Of a stretch of DNA of 64,000 nucleotides, positions 48,109 to 55,954 are shown piece by piece. Each line of letters starts with the position of its first letter. Within the stretch, counting starts at the first letter, position 1. Under the pieces are notes generated by a model. The model did no database searches. It was not told where the DNA came from and was given only the letters and a program-made list of their open reading frames with translations. The stretch is from Halovivax sp. (GTDB lineage Archaea > Halobacteriota > Halobacteria > Halobacteriales > Natrialbaceae), in contig SKPV01000010.1 in the NCBI GenBank assembly GCA_007119345.1, positions 14,335 to 78,334 on the forward strand, written 5' to 3'. The position numbers and the translations under genes were made by a program.

Positions 48109-49065
48109 TCACCCGAGTTCCGGCATCACCTCGTCCTCGAAGAACTCGAGGAACGCGCCCTGCTCCGGCCCTATCTGGTGGAAGTAGACGTGGTCGTAGC
48201 CCGCGTCGACCGCCGTCTCGTAGCTCTCGATCCAGCGCCCCGGATCGGGGTCGGTCACCGTCGCCGACTCGGCGATCTCCTCGCGGTCGACCATCTGGGC
48301 GGCCTGCTCGAAGTGTCTGGGAGAGGGAAGCTCCTGGGCGAGCTCGCCCGGGAGCGAGCCGTTCGGCCAGAGTTCGTGGACGGTATCGACCGCTTCATCT
48401 TCGCTCTCTGCGTAGCAGCCGTGGAGCTGGGTCCACCGGGGCCCTTCGCCGCCGGCGTCTTCGAAGGCCTCGACGACGTCGTCCTGGGGACCCGAACACC
48501 AGAGGCCGTCGCCGTGACCTGCCGCCCAGCGGGCGGTCTTCGTGCCGAACGCGCTGACGACGACCTCGGGTTGCTCGTCGGGGACGGTAAACAGCTTCGC
48601 GTTCTCGACGGTGTAGTGCTCGCCGCGGTAGCTGGTGTTCTGCCCGGTCCAGAGTGTTCGCATGAGCTCCATCGATTCTTCGAGCATCTCGAGGCGCACC
48701 CGATGTTCGGGCCAGCGCTCGCCGACGACGTGCTCGTTCAGGTTCTCGCCGGTGCCGACGCCGAAGGTGAACCGATCGCCGAGCATCTCGGCGACGGTCC
48801 CGACGGCGTGGGCCACGTTCACCGGGTGGATCCGGATGGTCGGGCAGGTGACGCCGACGCCAACGTCGATCTCGTCCGTGACCGCCGCGATCCCGCCCAG
48901 CGTGGTCCAGACGAACGACGATTCGCCCTGAGCGGAAACCCACGGGTGGAAGTGATCGGAGATCGAGACGAAGTCGAAGCCGACCTCCTCGGCGCGCCTG
49001 GCGAGCCGGATCAGTTCGTCGGGGCCGTGCTCCTCGCTAGAGAGGGTGTAGCCGAGCCGGGTCAT
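48109..49065 (-). CDS. LLM class F420-dependent oxidoreductase
   Basis: Protein of 318 aa, TIM barrel, beginning MTRLGYTLSSEEHGP, with the DHFHPW and GVGTGENLNEHVVG segments of the F420-dependent glucose-6-phosphate dehydrogenase-like family (TIGR03557). Substrate unknown; uses F420 or FMN. Its stop is about 80 bases upstream of the DUF192 start. The upstream 21-bp array (49138-49243) separates it from the divergent ABC operon. Confidence 0.88.
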   Translation of the reverse strand: MTRLGYTLSSEEHGPDELIRLARRAEEVGFDFVSISDHFHPWVSAQGESSFVWTTLGGIAAVTDEIDVGVGVTCPTIRIHPVNVAHAVGTVAEMLGDRFTFGVGTGENLNEHVVGERWPEHRVRLEMLEESMELMRTLWTGQNTSYRGEHYTVENAKLFTVPDEQPEVVVSAFGTKTARWAAGHGDGLWCSGPQDDVVEAFEDAGGEGPRWTQLHGCYAESEDEAVDTVHELWPNGSLPGELAQELPSPRHFEQAAQMVDREEIAESATVTDPDPGRWIESYETAVDAGYDHVYFHQIGPEQGAFLEFFEDEVMPELG

Positions 49066-49137
49066 GGGTCGTCGAACGGACGACGCCGGCGGGCAAACCG
49101 GTTGGCCCTGCGACCGTCTGGGTCGGTCGCTGCGAGT

Positions 49138-49243
49138 CATCCGGAATCCCCCGGCTAGTCATCCGGAATCCCTCGGGGACCATCCGGAATCCCTCGGGGA
49201 CCATCCGGAATCCCTCGGGGACCATCCGGAATCCCACCGAGCC
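49138..49243. repeat. 21-bp tandem repeat, 5 copies
   Basis: CATCCGGAATCCC starts at 49138, 49160, 49181, 49202 and 49223 (spacing 22, 21, 21, 21). Copies 2-4 are identical over the full unit. It lies in the 294-base divergent region between the LLM and ABC genes. Confidence 0.95.
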
Positions 49244-49359
49244 GCGACGCGGGACGTCCCGCCGGAAGGTGCGAAACGCCCCGACCGGAATTCGGGGTCC
49301 GGCCGGCGAGCGGCGAGGAAATCGAACGCCTTACCCGCCGCCGGGAGATAGCCGGTCGC

Positions 49360-50358
49360 ATGGAACCGGCCGTCGTCGCCGAGGGCGTCACGAAGCGGTA
49401 CGGAGAGTCGGTCGCCCTCGACGGGGTCTCGCTGTCGATCGAGCCGGGCGAGGTGTTCGGACTGATCGGTCCCAACGGGGCCGGGAAGACGACGCTCGTT
49501 CGCGCGCTGACCGGGACCCTCGCCCCCGACGCGGGCGACGTCCGACTGCTGGGCGTCGACCCGTCGGGGGTCGACCGCGACCGCATCGGCGTCCTCCCGC
49601 AGGCGTTCTCCCCGCCGAATCGGCTGACGGCTCGCGAACTACTGACGTACTACGCCGGCCTCTACCCCGCGGCGCGCGGGCCGGAGACCGTCCTCGCGGA
49701 CGTCGGCCTGACCGACGCCGCGGACACCTGGTACGAGAACCTCTCGGGCGGACAGCGTCGTCGCGTCTGCGTCGGCGCCGCGCTCGTCAACGACCCGGAC
49801 GTGCTCGTCCTCGACGAGCCAACGACGGGGATCGACCCCGCGGGGCGGCGGACGGTCTGGGGGCTCGTGGAGGCGCTGGCCGAGAGCGGAACCACGGTCC
49901 TGCTGACGACCCACGACATGGCCGAGGCCGAACGGCTCGCCGATCGGGTGGGACTGCTGGCCGACGGCGAAATGGTCGCGACCGGGACCCCCGAGGCGCT
50001 GGTCTCCGAACACGCCGGCGAGAGCCGGTTGACGGTCGAACTGGGGGAGCCGACGGCTTCGAGCGCCGAGGACGTCGGTGAGGGAGTCGATCCTCGAACG
50101 ATCGAGACGGTCCCGTACTCCGCCGAGGCCCGCCCGGGACGACTCGTCGTCCGGGACGTCGAACCCCGCGACATCGGCGCGGTTGCCGCCGCGCTGGAGG
50201 AGGCGGGGATCGCGTACACCGGCCTCGACTGGTCCGAACCGGGGCTCGAAGCGGTCTACCTCGAACTCGCGGGGGCCGTCGAGGGCGCCGCGACGACGCG
50301 CTCGCCGGAGGCGGCGGGAGACGTCGACGCCGTCGCCGCGGGAGGTGAGCGACGGTGA
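49360..50358 (+). CDS. ABC transporter ATP-binding protein
   Basis: Protein of 332 aa with Walker A GPNGAGKTT (38-46), signature LSGGQRRR (about 129-136), Walker B LVLDEPTTGID, and a H-loop TTHD. The C-terminal 110 residues form the extension often seen in drug/ABC-2 exporters (DrrA-like). The stop overlaps the GTG of the permease (GTGA). Substrate unknown. Confidence 0.93.
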   Translation: MEPAVVAEGVTKRYGESVALDGVSLSIEPGEVFGLIGPNGAGKTTLVRALTGTLAPDAGDVRLLGVDPSGVDRDRIGVLPQAFSPPNRLTARELLTYYAGLYPAARGPETVLADVGLTDAADTWYENLSGGQRRRVCVGAALVNDPDVLVLDEPTTGIDPAGRRTVWGLVEALAESGTTVLLTTHDMAEAERLADRVGLLADGEMVATGTPEALVSEHAGESRLTVELGEPTASSAEDVGEGVDPRTIETVPYSAEARPGRLVVRDVEPRDIGAVAAALEEAGIAYTGLDWSEPGLEAVYLELAGAVEGAATTRSPEAAGDVDAVAAGGERR

Positions 50359-51152
50359 GCGATCCGGTGGGATCCGCGAGCCAGCGCCTGGCCAGGGTCC
50401 GCGCCGAGACGAGCGCCGGGTGGCGATCGTTCGTCCGCCGGCGGACGGCCGTCTTCTTCACGTTCTTCTTCCCCGCCATCCTCGTGATCATCTTCGGCGC
50501 GCTCGTCCGTACCGACCCGACGGGCGAGGGGCTCTTCGCGGAGCCGGCGGGCTACTACGTCCCGGGCTACCTCGCCGTCGTCGTCCTCTTCACGCCGCTG
50601 TCGCGGATGGGCAGCGAGGTGGCTCGCCACCGGGAGGGCAACCGCTTCGAGAAGCTGGCGACGACGCCGCTCTCGCGCGCCGAGTGGCTGCTCGCCCAGA
50701 CGATCGTCAACGCGGTCATCATCGCGATCGCCTGCGCGCTCATTCTGGTCCTGGTGATCGCCCTCACCGGCGCCGAGGTGACCCTCTCGGCGCTGCTCGT
50801 CCCCTACGTGCTCGTCGGTGTCGTCTGCTTTTGCGGCGTCGGCGCGGCCATCGGCAGCTACACCGACTCCCGGGACGGCGCGATCGCCGCGAGCAACGCG
50901 ATCGGCCTCCCGCTGTTGTTCCTCTCGGAGACGTTCGTCACGCTCGACCAGCTGCCGGGCTGGTTCGGCCCGCTCGTCGACCTCTCGCCGCTGACGTACT
51001 TCGCCCGCGGCGTGCGCGCGGCGACGTACCCGGCGGCGGAGGCCACGACCGTCGCGGGCGTCGATCCCGCGCTCGCGAACCTCGCGGTGCTCGCCGGTAT
51101 CGCCGCCTTCGCGTTCTGGATCGGTGCGAGGTCGATTCCGCGGACCGACTGA
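50355..51152 (+). CDS. ABC-2 type transporter permease
   Basis: Protein of 265 aa with about six membrane helices and the ABC-2 family layout: TAVFFTFFFPAILVIIFGAL, then a long soluble loop, and LPGWFGPLVDLSPLTYFARGVR near the end. It forms the membrane half of an exporter with the preceding ATPase (GTG start overlapping its stop by four bases). Confidence 0.93.
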   Translation: MSDPVGSASQRLARVRAETSAGWRSFVRRRTAVFFTFFFPAILVIIFGALVRTDPTGEGLFAEPAGYYVPGYLAVVVLFTPLSRMGSEVARHREGNRFEKLATTPLSRAEWLLAQTIVNAVIIAIACALILVLVIALTGAEVTLSALLVPYVLVGVVCFCGVGAAIGSYTDSRDGAIAASNAIGLPLLFLSETFVTLDQLPGWFGPLVDLSPLTYFARGVRAATYPAAEATTVAGVDPALANLAVLAGIAAFAFWIGARSIPRTD

Positions 51153-51191
51153 TCGATCCCAGCGGGCCGCGTCGTCGAAGCGCGCAGGGCG

Positions 51192-51662
51192 TTACCCACC
51201 CGCCCCCGTCCGGTCCGAGAAGTCCCACCCGTAGACGACCGCCGGTTCGATGGAGATCGTCACCTCCTCGCGGTCTTCCCGAAGCAGGTTCCGGGCCAGT
51301 TCGGAGTCCGTTCCACCGAGGTATCGGTCGAGGAGGTCACGAAGCGTCTCCTTTTCGGGATCGGCTTCGATCGTCGCGGTTCCTCGACCGCGAACCCCGG
51401 CGTACGGCGGGTCGTTCGTCGAGACCTCGAACGAGAGCGCCGGATCTTCCCGGAGGTAGCCGACGACCTTCGCACCCTCGGCGGTGGCACAGTCGAGGGT
51501 CCAGTCGTCGGATCCGTCTTCGCCGTCCGCCCGATACCGGTACCACATCGACAGCATCCAGGGGTGTCCCGACGGGGTTCGACAGCCAAGTCGGATCGGG
51601 ATCGTCCGTTCGGAGAGGAACCTCGAGATCTCGTCGTCCGTGAGGGAGCCGCGTACGTGCAT
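51192..51662 (-). CDS. Pyridoxamine 5'-phosphate oxidase-like flavoprotein
   Basis: Protein of 156 aa with the split-barrel fold: IPIRLGCRTPSGHPWMLSMWY, then KVVGYLREDPALSFEVSTND and GVRGRGTATIEAD. It probably binds FMN or F420; the substrate is unknown. ATG 51662 (MHVRGSL) was chosen; a further ATG four codons upstream is possible. It is convergent with the ABC operon (39-base gap). Confidence 0.85.
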   Translation of the reverse strand: MHVRGSLTDDEISRFLSERTIPIRLGCRTPSGHPWMLSMWYRYRADGEDGSDDWTLDCATAEGAKVVGYLREDPALSFEVSTNDPPYAGVRGRGTATIEADPEKETLRDLLDRYLGGTDSELARNLLREDREEVTISIEPAVVYGWDFSDRTGAGG

Positions 51663-51766
51663 GGCGTACTCCACGACCGCAGCCGGTAAAGAACGACGGC
51701 CGAAGATCGTCGCGAACGGGGGCTATCGCCGGCGACTTCCCGCCGGGTCGACGGTCTCGACCGCCG

Positions 51767-51868
51767 TCACGAGTCGGCTACGAATCGCGCGTCGTCGACA
51801 GCGATATCGTCTCGCTCGCGGGAGCTGTCGTCGGGCTCGTCACCCTCGTGGTACTCGAGGGCCTCCAT
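51767..51868 (-). CDS. Possible very short acidic protein (33 aa)
   Basis: ATG 51868 opens 33 codons (MEALEYHEGDEPDDSSRERD, then DIAVDDARFVADS) with strong GC-third-position bias (about 25 of 32 codons) and haloarchaeal acidity, in the gap downstream of the Gfo/Idh gene. I know no family. It may be a chance frame. Confidence 0.22.
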   Translation of the reverse strand: MEALEYHEGDEPDDSSRERDDIAVDDARFVADS

Positions 51869-51917
51869 CGCGCTCGCGATAACTGGCGGAGCGATCTCGT
51901 CGCCACGTAGCAGCGGA

Positions 51918-52940
51918 TCAGGACGCCTCGTCGATCAGCCCCCGTACGTTCACCCGGCGGCCCTCCTCGTCGGCGAGGTACGCGGCCTCCGTCAGCGCGG
52001 TCACCCGTAACCCGACTGTCCCCGGGACCGCCGGTTCGGCCTCGCCGTCGATCGAGTCCAGGAAGTTTCCGAGCTTCGCCGACGTGAGCGACGCGAAGTC
52101 CGTGCCGCCCTCGACGACGCTCTCGTAGACCGTCGCGCCTCGTTCCGCCAGGCGGACGGTCTCCCCGTCGAAGACGAGACGACCGCCCGATCCCCAGATC
52201 GCGTACCCCTCCGACGGTTCGAGTTCGACCCCGTCCCCGCAGACTGTGACCCCGGCCTGTATCCGCCGCCCGTCCCGTTCGAGCGAGAGCGAGAGCGCGC
52301 TGTCGACGTCGACGCCGGGACTCGCGTACTCGATCTCGGCCGAGACGGATCGAGGCTCCGCCCCCGTGAGCCAGCACAGCGCCTCGAGCAGGTGCGATCC
52401 CGTATCGTACAGCTGCCCACCGCCCGACAGCGACGGATCGACCCGCCACGTGTCCTCGTGCAGGCCGATCCAGTCCTGGCCGATGAACGCGTTCGCCGCG
52501 CGAAGGTCGCCGATCCGGCCGTCCTCGATCACGCGTTTCACCTCGCGAAATCCCGGGTGAAAGTGACGCTGATAGCCGACCTGAACGACCAGCTCGCGCT
52601 CGTCGGCCCGCTCGAGCAGCGCGACCGCATCGGCGACGTCGGTCACCATCGGTTTCTCGATGTAGACGTGAAGCCCGGCCTCCAGGCAGGCGCGGGCCTG
52701 CTCGTAGTGGAGCGTGTGCGGCGTGACGATCAACGCGAGGTCGAGGTCGTCGCCGTGAGCGTCGAACATCGCCTCGTGGTCGGGGTACGCCGGCGCGTCG
52801 TGTTCCCGCTCGAAGACCTCCCTGGCGGCGGCCGACACGTCGGCACCCGCGACCAACTCGACGTCGTCGAGCCCGGACAGCACCTCCAGTTCGAGCTGAC
52901 CGAGCCCGCCGAGGCCGATCGCGGCTGCGGCGGAGCCCAT
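51918..52940 (-). CDS. Gfo/Idh/MocA family oxidoreductase
   Basis: Protein of 340 aa with an N-terminal Rossmann fold (AIGLGGLGQLELE), the conserved EKP (95-97) and a C-terminal sandwich with GGGQLYDTGSHLLEALCWLTG, which supplies the catalytic His. Members oxidise sugars or inositols with NAD(P)+. The substrate is unknown, and no other sugar catabolic gene is adjacent. It is divergent from the small zinc protein. Confidence 0.92.
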   Translation of the reverse strand: MGSAAAAIGLGGLGQLELEVLSGLDDVELVAGADVSAAAREVFEREHDAPAYPDHEAMFDAHGDDLDLALIVTPHTLHYEQARACLEAGLHVYIEKPMVTDVADAVALLERADERELVVQVGYQRHFHPGFREVKRVIEDGRIGDLRAANAFIGQDWIGLHEDTWRVDPSLSGGGQLYDTGSHLLEALCWLTGAEPRSVSAEIEYASPGVDVDSALSLSLERDGRRIQAGVTVCGDGVELEPSEGYAIWGSGGRLVFDGETVRLAERGATVYESVVEGGTDFASLTSAKLGNFLDSIDGEAEPAVPGTVGLRVTALTEAAYLADEEGRRVNVRGLIDEAS

Positions 52941-53089
52941 ACCCGGCTCTTTCGGGGCCCTCGACGAAAAGTCTGTGTCGGTCTCTCACGGAACGAGTCG
53001 GTCGGCCCGACGCGACGCACATCGTTCCCCACCGATTACCGGCGAGCGATGGCAGAAGCTACTCTCCCCTCGGAGGCGTTGAAGACGAC

Positions 53090-53257
53090 ATGCCCACCTG
53101 CCCCGGTTGTAAAACGCACCTCTCCCACCACGAGTGCGTCGTTCACGTTCGATACTGCAAGTGGGTCTGGAGCGAGCACCCGGAGGCGGAGTCACACATG
53201 GTCGATCACCTCGTGAACCTCGTCGACGAAGATCGCCGACGCGAGCGGGAGAGTTGA
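53090..53257 (+). CDS. Small zinc-binding protein
   Basis: Protein of 55 aa with C4, C7 (CPGC), C16 and C23 plus several His (LSHHEC, VVHVRYC), a single zinc finger. The remaining helix (SHMVDHLVNLVDEDRRRER) is polar. A number of haloarchaeal microproteins look like this; the function is unknown. It is divergent from the Gfo/Idh gene (150 bases between starts) and convergent with the DUF420 gene. Confidence 0.75.
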   Translation: MPTCPGCKTHLSHHECVVHVRYCKWVWSEHPEAESHMVDHLVNLVDEDRRRERES

Positions 53258-53321
53258 ACGGAGCGGGTCCTCGCGACGGTGGCCACGGGATGCTTGCGGC
53301 GTATTCGCGTCGACGCGACCG

Positions 53322-53924
53322 TCACGACACGGGCGCGATCGCCGACGCGAACGTGTAGTCGTAGACGTGATTGAGCAGGAGGTACGTGACGATGCCGAGC
53401 ACGAGGCTCAGTATCCACGTGCCCGCCGCGACCCGCCCGATTCGCGCGTGGACCGTCCGCTCGAGTTCCGCGGGCGTGTGCGTGAGTCCGAGGACGAGCG
53501 CGTAGACCACGACCGGGACCGCGACGATCGAGAGGATCACGTGCACCGCCAGCATCGCCAGGTAGGCGTAGTAGACCGGATCCGGGCCCACGAAGTACTT
53601 CTCCCCGCCGCCACCCACCCTGAGCAGGTAGACGACGAGGAACAGGAGGATCAGCGCGAACGCGCCAATCATCGCGCGACGGTGTAACCGCACCCGGCCG
53701 CGACGGATCCAGTACCAGCCGGCGACCAGCAGGACCGTCGCCCCCGCGTTGATGACCGCGATCGCGTGGGTGAGCGGGTTCACCTGGCCCGGGGTGAGCT
53801 CCGGGTAGATCGGGAGATCGAGCAAGAAGGTGCCCAGGACGAGCGCGTACCCGACGATCGTCAGGGCCGCGGTCGTCTCTCCGGGGCGTCGTCGGATCAG
53901 ACCGCTCACGTCGACGGTTGCCAT
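53322..53924 (-). CDS. DUF420 family membrane protein
   Basis: Protein of 200 aa with five hydrophobic helices, including an H-containing segment RVRLHRRAMIGAF and VYYAYLAMLAVHVILS, both typical of DUF420. DUF420 proteins are often found near cytochrome oxidase and heme synthesis genes and are thought to help oxidase assembly; here they are 7 kb from ctaB. ATG 53924. Confidence 0.88.
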   Translation of the reverse strand: MATVDVSGLIRRRPGETTAALTIVGYALVLGTFLLDLPIYPELTPGQVNPLTHAIAVINAGATVLLVAGWYWIRRGRVRLHRRAMIGAFALILLFLVVYLLRVGGGGEKYFVGPDPVYYAYLAMLAVHVILSIVAVPVVVYALVLGLTHTPAELERTVHARIGRVAAGTWILSLVLGIVTYLLLNHVYDYTFASAIAPVS

Positions 53925-54216
53925 CGTCCGTGTGTTGGCGAGGGCGACTTTGTGTCTTCCTCTTCGCCGCGGCGGGTGATGCTCGTCGGGCCGACGATCC
54001 TCGCCCCCGAACTCGAGTATTCGGCTCTAGACGAATGCACCGTGCTCAGATCGGTCGAACCCGCACGTCCGAAGAGGGTACGCACGTCCTCAAAAGGCCC
54101 CTCAGTGACCCCCGGACGAATCGAACGGGGTCGCGTCGAGCGCGGGGCGCACTCACGATCCATCTCGAAGCGGGACCGTTCGGTCCCGGTCGTCCCCCGT
54201 CGGCGTCCCAGGCGTG
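53925..54216. other. Gene-free 292-bp stretch
   Basis: It lies between the DUF420 start and the 3' end of the broken J-domain gene. No repeat or convincing gene is seen. The DUF420 promoter should lie near 53925-53970. Confidence 0.45.
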
Positions 54217-54582
54217 CTAGGTGTAGACGACCTTCTCGACGGTCACGGCGGGGGACACCTCCGCGGCAAGGACGATCGCCGGCGGGCCGGGATCGAAGAT
54301 CGGTGCGCCCTCGTCGACGGCGCCGCGGCCGATCGGAGCGTCCGACGGAACCTCCGGCGGCGCCTGTCCGGTGATCTCCTCCTAGGCCCGCTCGAGACGA
54401 AGAAACTCCGCTCGCAACCCGCCCTGGTCCGGGTGGTGCCCGTTCAGGAGGTCGCGGTAGCGACGACGGACTTCCTCGAGCGGGGCGGCCGGCGTCGTTC
54501 CGAGGACCTCGTAGGGACGCTCCGGCCCCGATCCCACCCTGCCGCCTCTGCGGAACGAGACTTTCCGCTCGATGGTAGACGG
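54217..54582 (-). pseudogene. J-domain protein gene broken by an in-frame TAG
   Basis: Read leftward, RPYEVLGTTPAAPLEEVRRR, YRDLLNGHHPDQGG and LRAEFLRLERA form a DnaJ-type J-domain with its HPD motif. TAG at 54382-54384 then stops the frame, but the same frame continues at once with EEITGQAPPEVPSDAPIG and a fully open 54-codon tail ending at 54217 (EVSPAVTVEKVVYT). Such a junction (LERA-x-EEI) suggests a single-base nonsense change. The 5' end is also unclear: a 41-bp tandem array (54582-54745) sits where an N terminus or promoter would be. Readthrough or sequence error are alternatives. Confidence 0.6.
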
Positions 54583-54745
54583 ACGTGGCACGTCCCCGAG
54601 CAGAACGCGATCCGGATCGAGCGAGACGACACGTCCGCAATGAGGACGTGATCCGAATCCGATAAGACGACACGTCCGTGAGGAGAACACGATCCGAATC
54701 GGGGAGACGACACGGCCGCGAGAGGACGACGCCTCAGAGAGGAGA
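54582..54745. repeat. 41-bp tandem repeat, about 4 copies
   Basis: ACGTCC/ACGGCC cores lie at 54590, 54631, 54672 and 54712 (spacing 41, 41, 40), each followed by GATCCG(A/G)ATC further on. The array overlaps the 5' side of the broken J-domain gene. Confidence 0.9.
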
Positions 54746-54817
54746 GAACGAACCGAGGAGCCGGCGAGCGAGGTTCCCGGACGCCGAGATCGAATGTACG
54801 CTCGTCCCGTCGTCCGC

Positions 54818-55195
54818 TCAGCCGGCGAAGCCGCCCAGGGACCACTCGCCCTCCGCGCCCTCCTCGTCGGCGATGCGCGGCGCGCTCACGAGGACGAACG
54901 CGCTCTCGCGGTCGCCGTTTCTGATCTGTCGGGTCGACTCCGGAGAGATCCAGATCGCGTCGCCGGCGGTGAACTCGATTTCGTCGTCGTCGACGATCAC
55001 GGTCGCTTCCCCCTCGATCAACACGTACACCTCCTCGTGGTCGTTGTCGGTGTGGTCGTGGGGGCGACTCTTCCAGCCCGGATCGCAACGGGCGATCGTG
55101 ACGCCCACCTGTTCGGTCTCCAGGGGTTCGCTGAGAAAGTGCATCGCGTTCGAGACCTGGTCGACGTCCTCGTAGTTGACCGTGGTGTAACTCAT
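54818..55195 (-). CDS. Cupin domain protein
   Basis: Protein of 125 aa with a single beta-barrel: RPHDHTDNDHEEVYVLIEG (cupin motif 1 with metal His residues) and FTAGDAIWISPESTRQIRNGD (motif 2). It probably binds a metal; the function is unknown. ATG 55195 (MSYTTVNYED) was chosen over GTG 55222. It lies 130 bases downstream of NikR on the same strand. Confidence 0.9.
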   Translation of the reverse strand: MSYTTVNYEDVDQVSNAMHFLSEPLETEQVGVTIARCDPGWKSRPHDHTDNDHEEVYVLIEGEATVIVDDDEIEFTAGDAIWISPESTRQIRNGDRESAFVLVSAPRIADEEGAEGEWSLGGFAG

Positions 55196-55325
55196 AGTAC
55201 CCGACGGTTCGACCGGGACCACCTAAAACCCTACCGCGCCGACGGACCCATCGTCCCGGTCGGCGCCGGTGACCGGTCGTCGAACGCGACCGCCCCGGCG
55301 GACGCCAGGGCACCGGGTCGGTCGA

Positions 55326-55760
55326 TCAGTTACCGTCGCTCGGCGAGAGGTGCCCGACGTCCTCGACGGGATTGACCGAGTAATCGACCGACAGCACGTC
55401 CTGCGTGGCGCGGATCTTCCCGACGAACGTCGAAATCCCCTCCAGGTCGCCTTCGAGGACGAAGAGCTCCATGCAGTAGTGATCGCCCACGTGACTGTGG
55501 AAGTTCGAGGCAACCAACTCCTCGTGCTCGTGGCGGAGCGCGATCATGCGCTCCTCGACGCTGGTGGTTTCGTAGTCGAAGAGGACGGTGACGATTCCCA
55601 TCAGGTCGCGGTCTTCCAGTCTGGTGTCCTCGAACTCGCCGAGGAGGTTCCGAGACGCCTCCCGAACGACCTCGCTCCGTCCGGTGTACCCGTGATCGTC
55701 CGCGAACTGATCGAGTCGTTCCAGGAGTTCGTCCGGCATCGAGACGCTAACGACGGCCAT
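55326..55760 (-). CDS. nikR: NikR-type nickel-responsive regulator
   Basis: Protein of 144 aa: a ribbon-helix-helix DNA-binding domain (residues 1-45, [17 protein letters not shown]) and the NikR ACT-like domain. The nickel ligands are present at positions one higher than in E. coli NikR: H77, H88, H90 and C96 (in [10 protein letters not shown]). It should repress or modulate metal uptake genes when nickel is bound. No nickel transporter is in this window. An AT-rich sequence just upstream (55760-55790) probably holds its promoter. Confidence 0.92.
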   Translation of the reverse strand: MAVVSVSMPDELLERLDQFADDHGYTGRSEVVREASRNLLGEFEDTRLEDRDLMGIVTVLFDYETTSVEERMIALRHEHEELVASNFHSHVGDHYCMELFVLEGDLEGISTFVGKIRATQDVLSVDYSVNPVEDVGHLSPSDGN

Positions 55761-55954
55761 ATAATAATCGAGTGGTCATAAGTTGTTAAGGATTGTGATC
55801 CGGCTACGGTTTGCGTCGGGTCTCGACGGGCCGACCGGCGGTCGAAAGAGCAATGCGGTCCCGTTCGCAATGACGCGTATCGAACGCCGGTAGCGAACCG
55901 GAGGCGCCTACCCCCACCGCGAAACGAACGCGCCGCGGCCCCCGTCACGAGATA

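Noticed and set aside
51773..51910. Hydrophobic plus-strand frame (IVSLAGAVVGLVTLVVLEGL)
   Set aside because: It looks like a membrane helix but has no start codon upstream in frame; it is antisense to the possible 33-aa frame.
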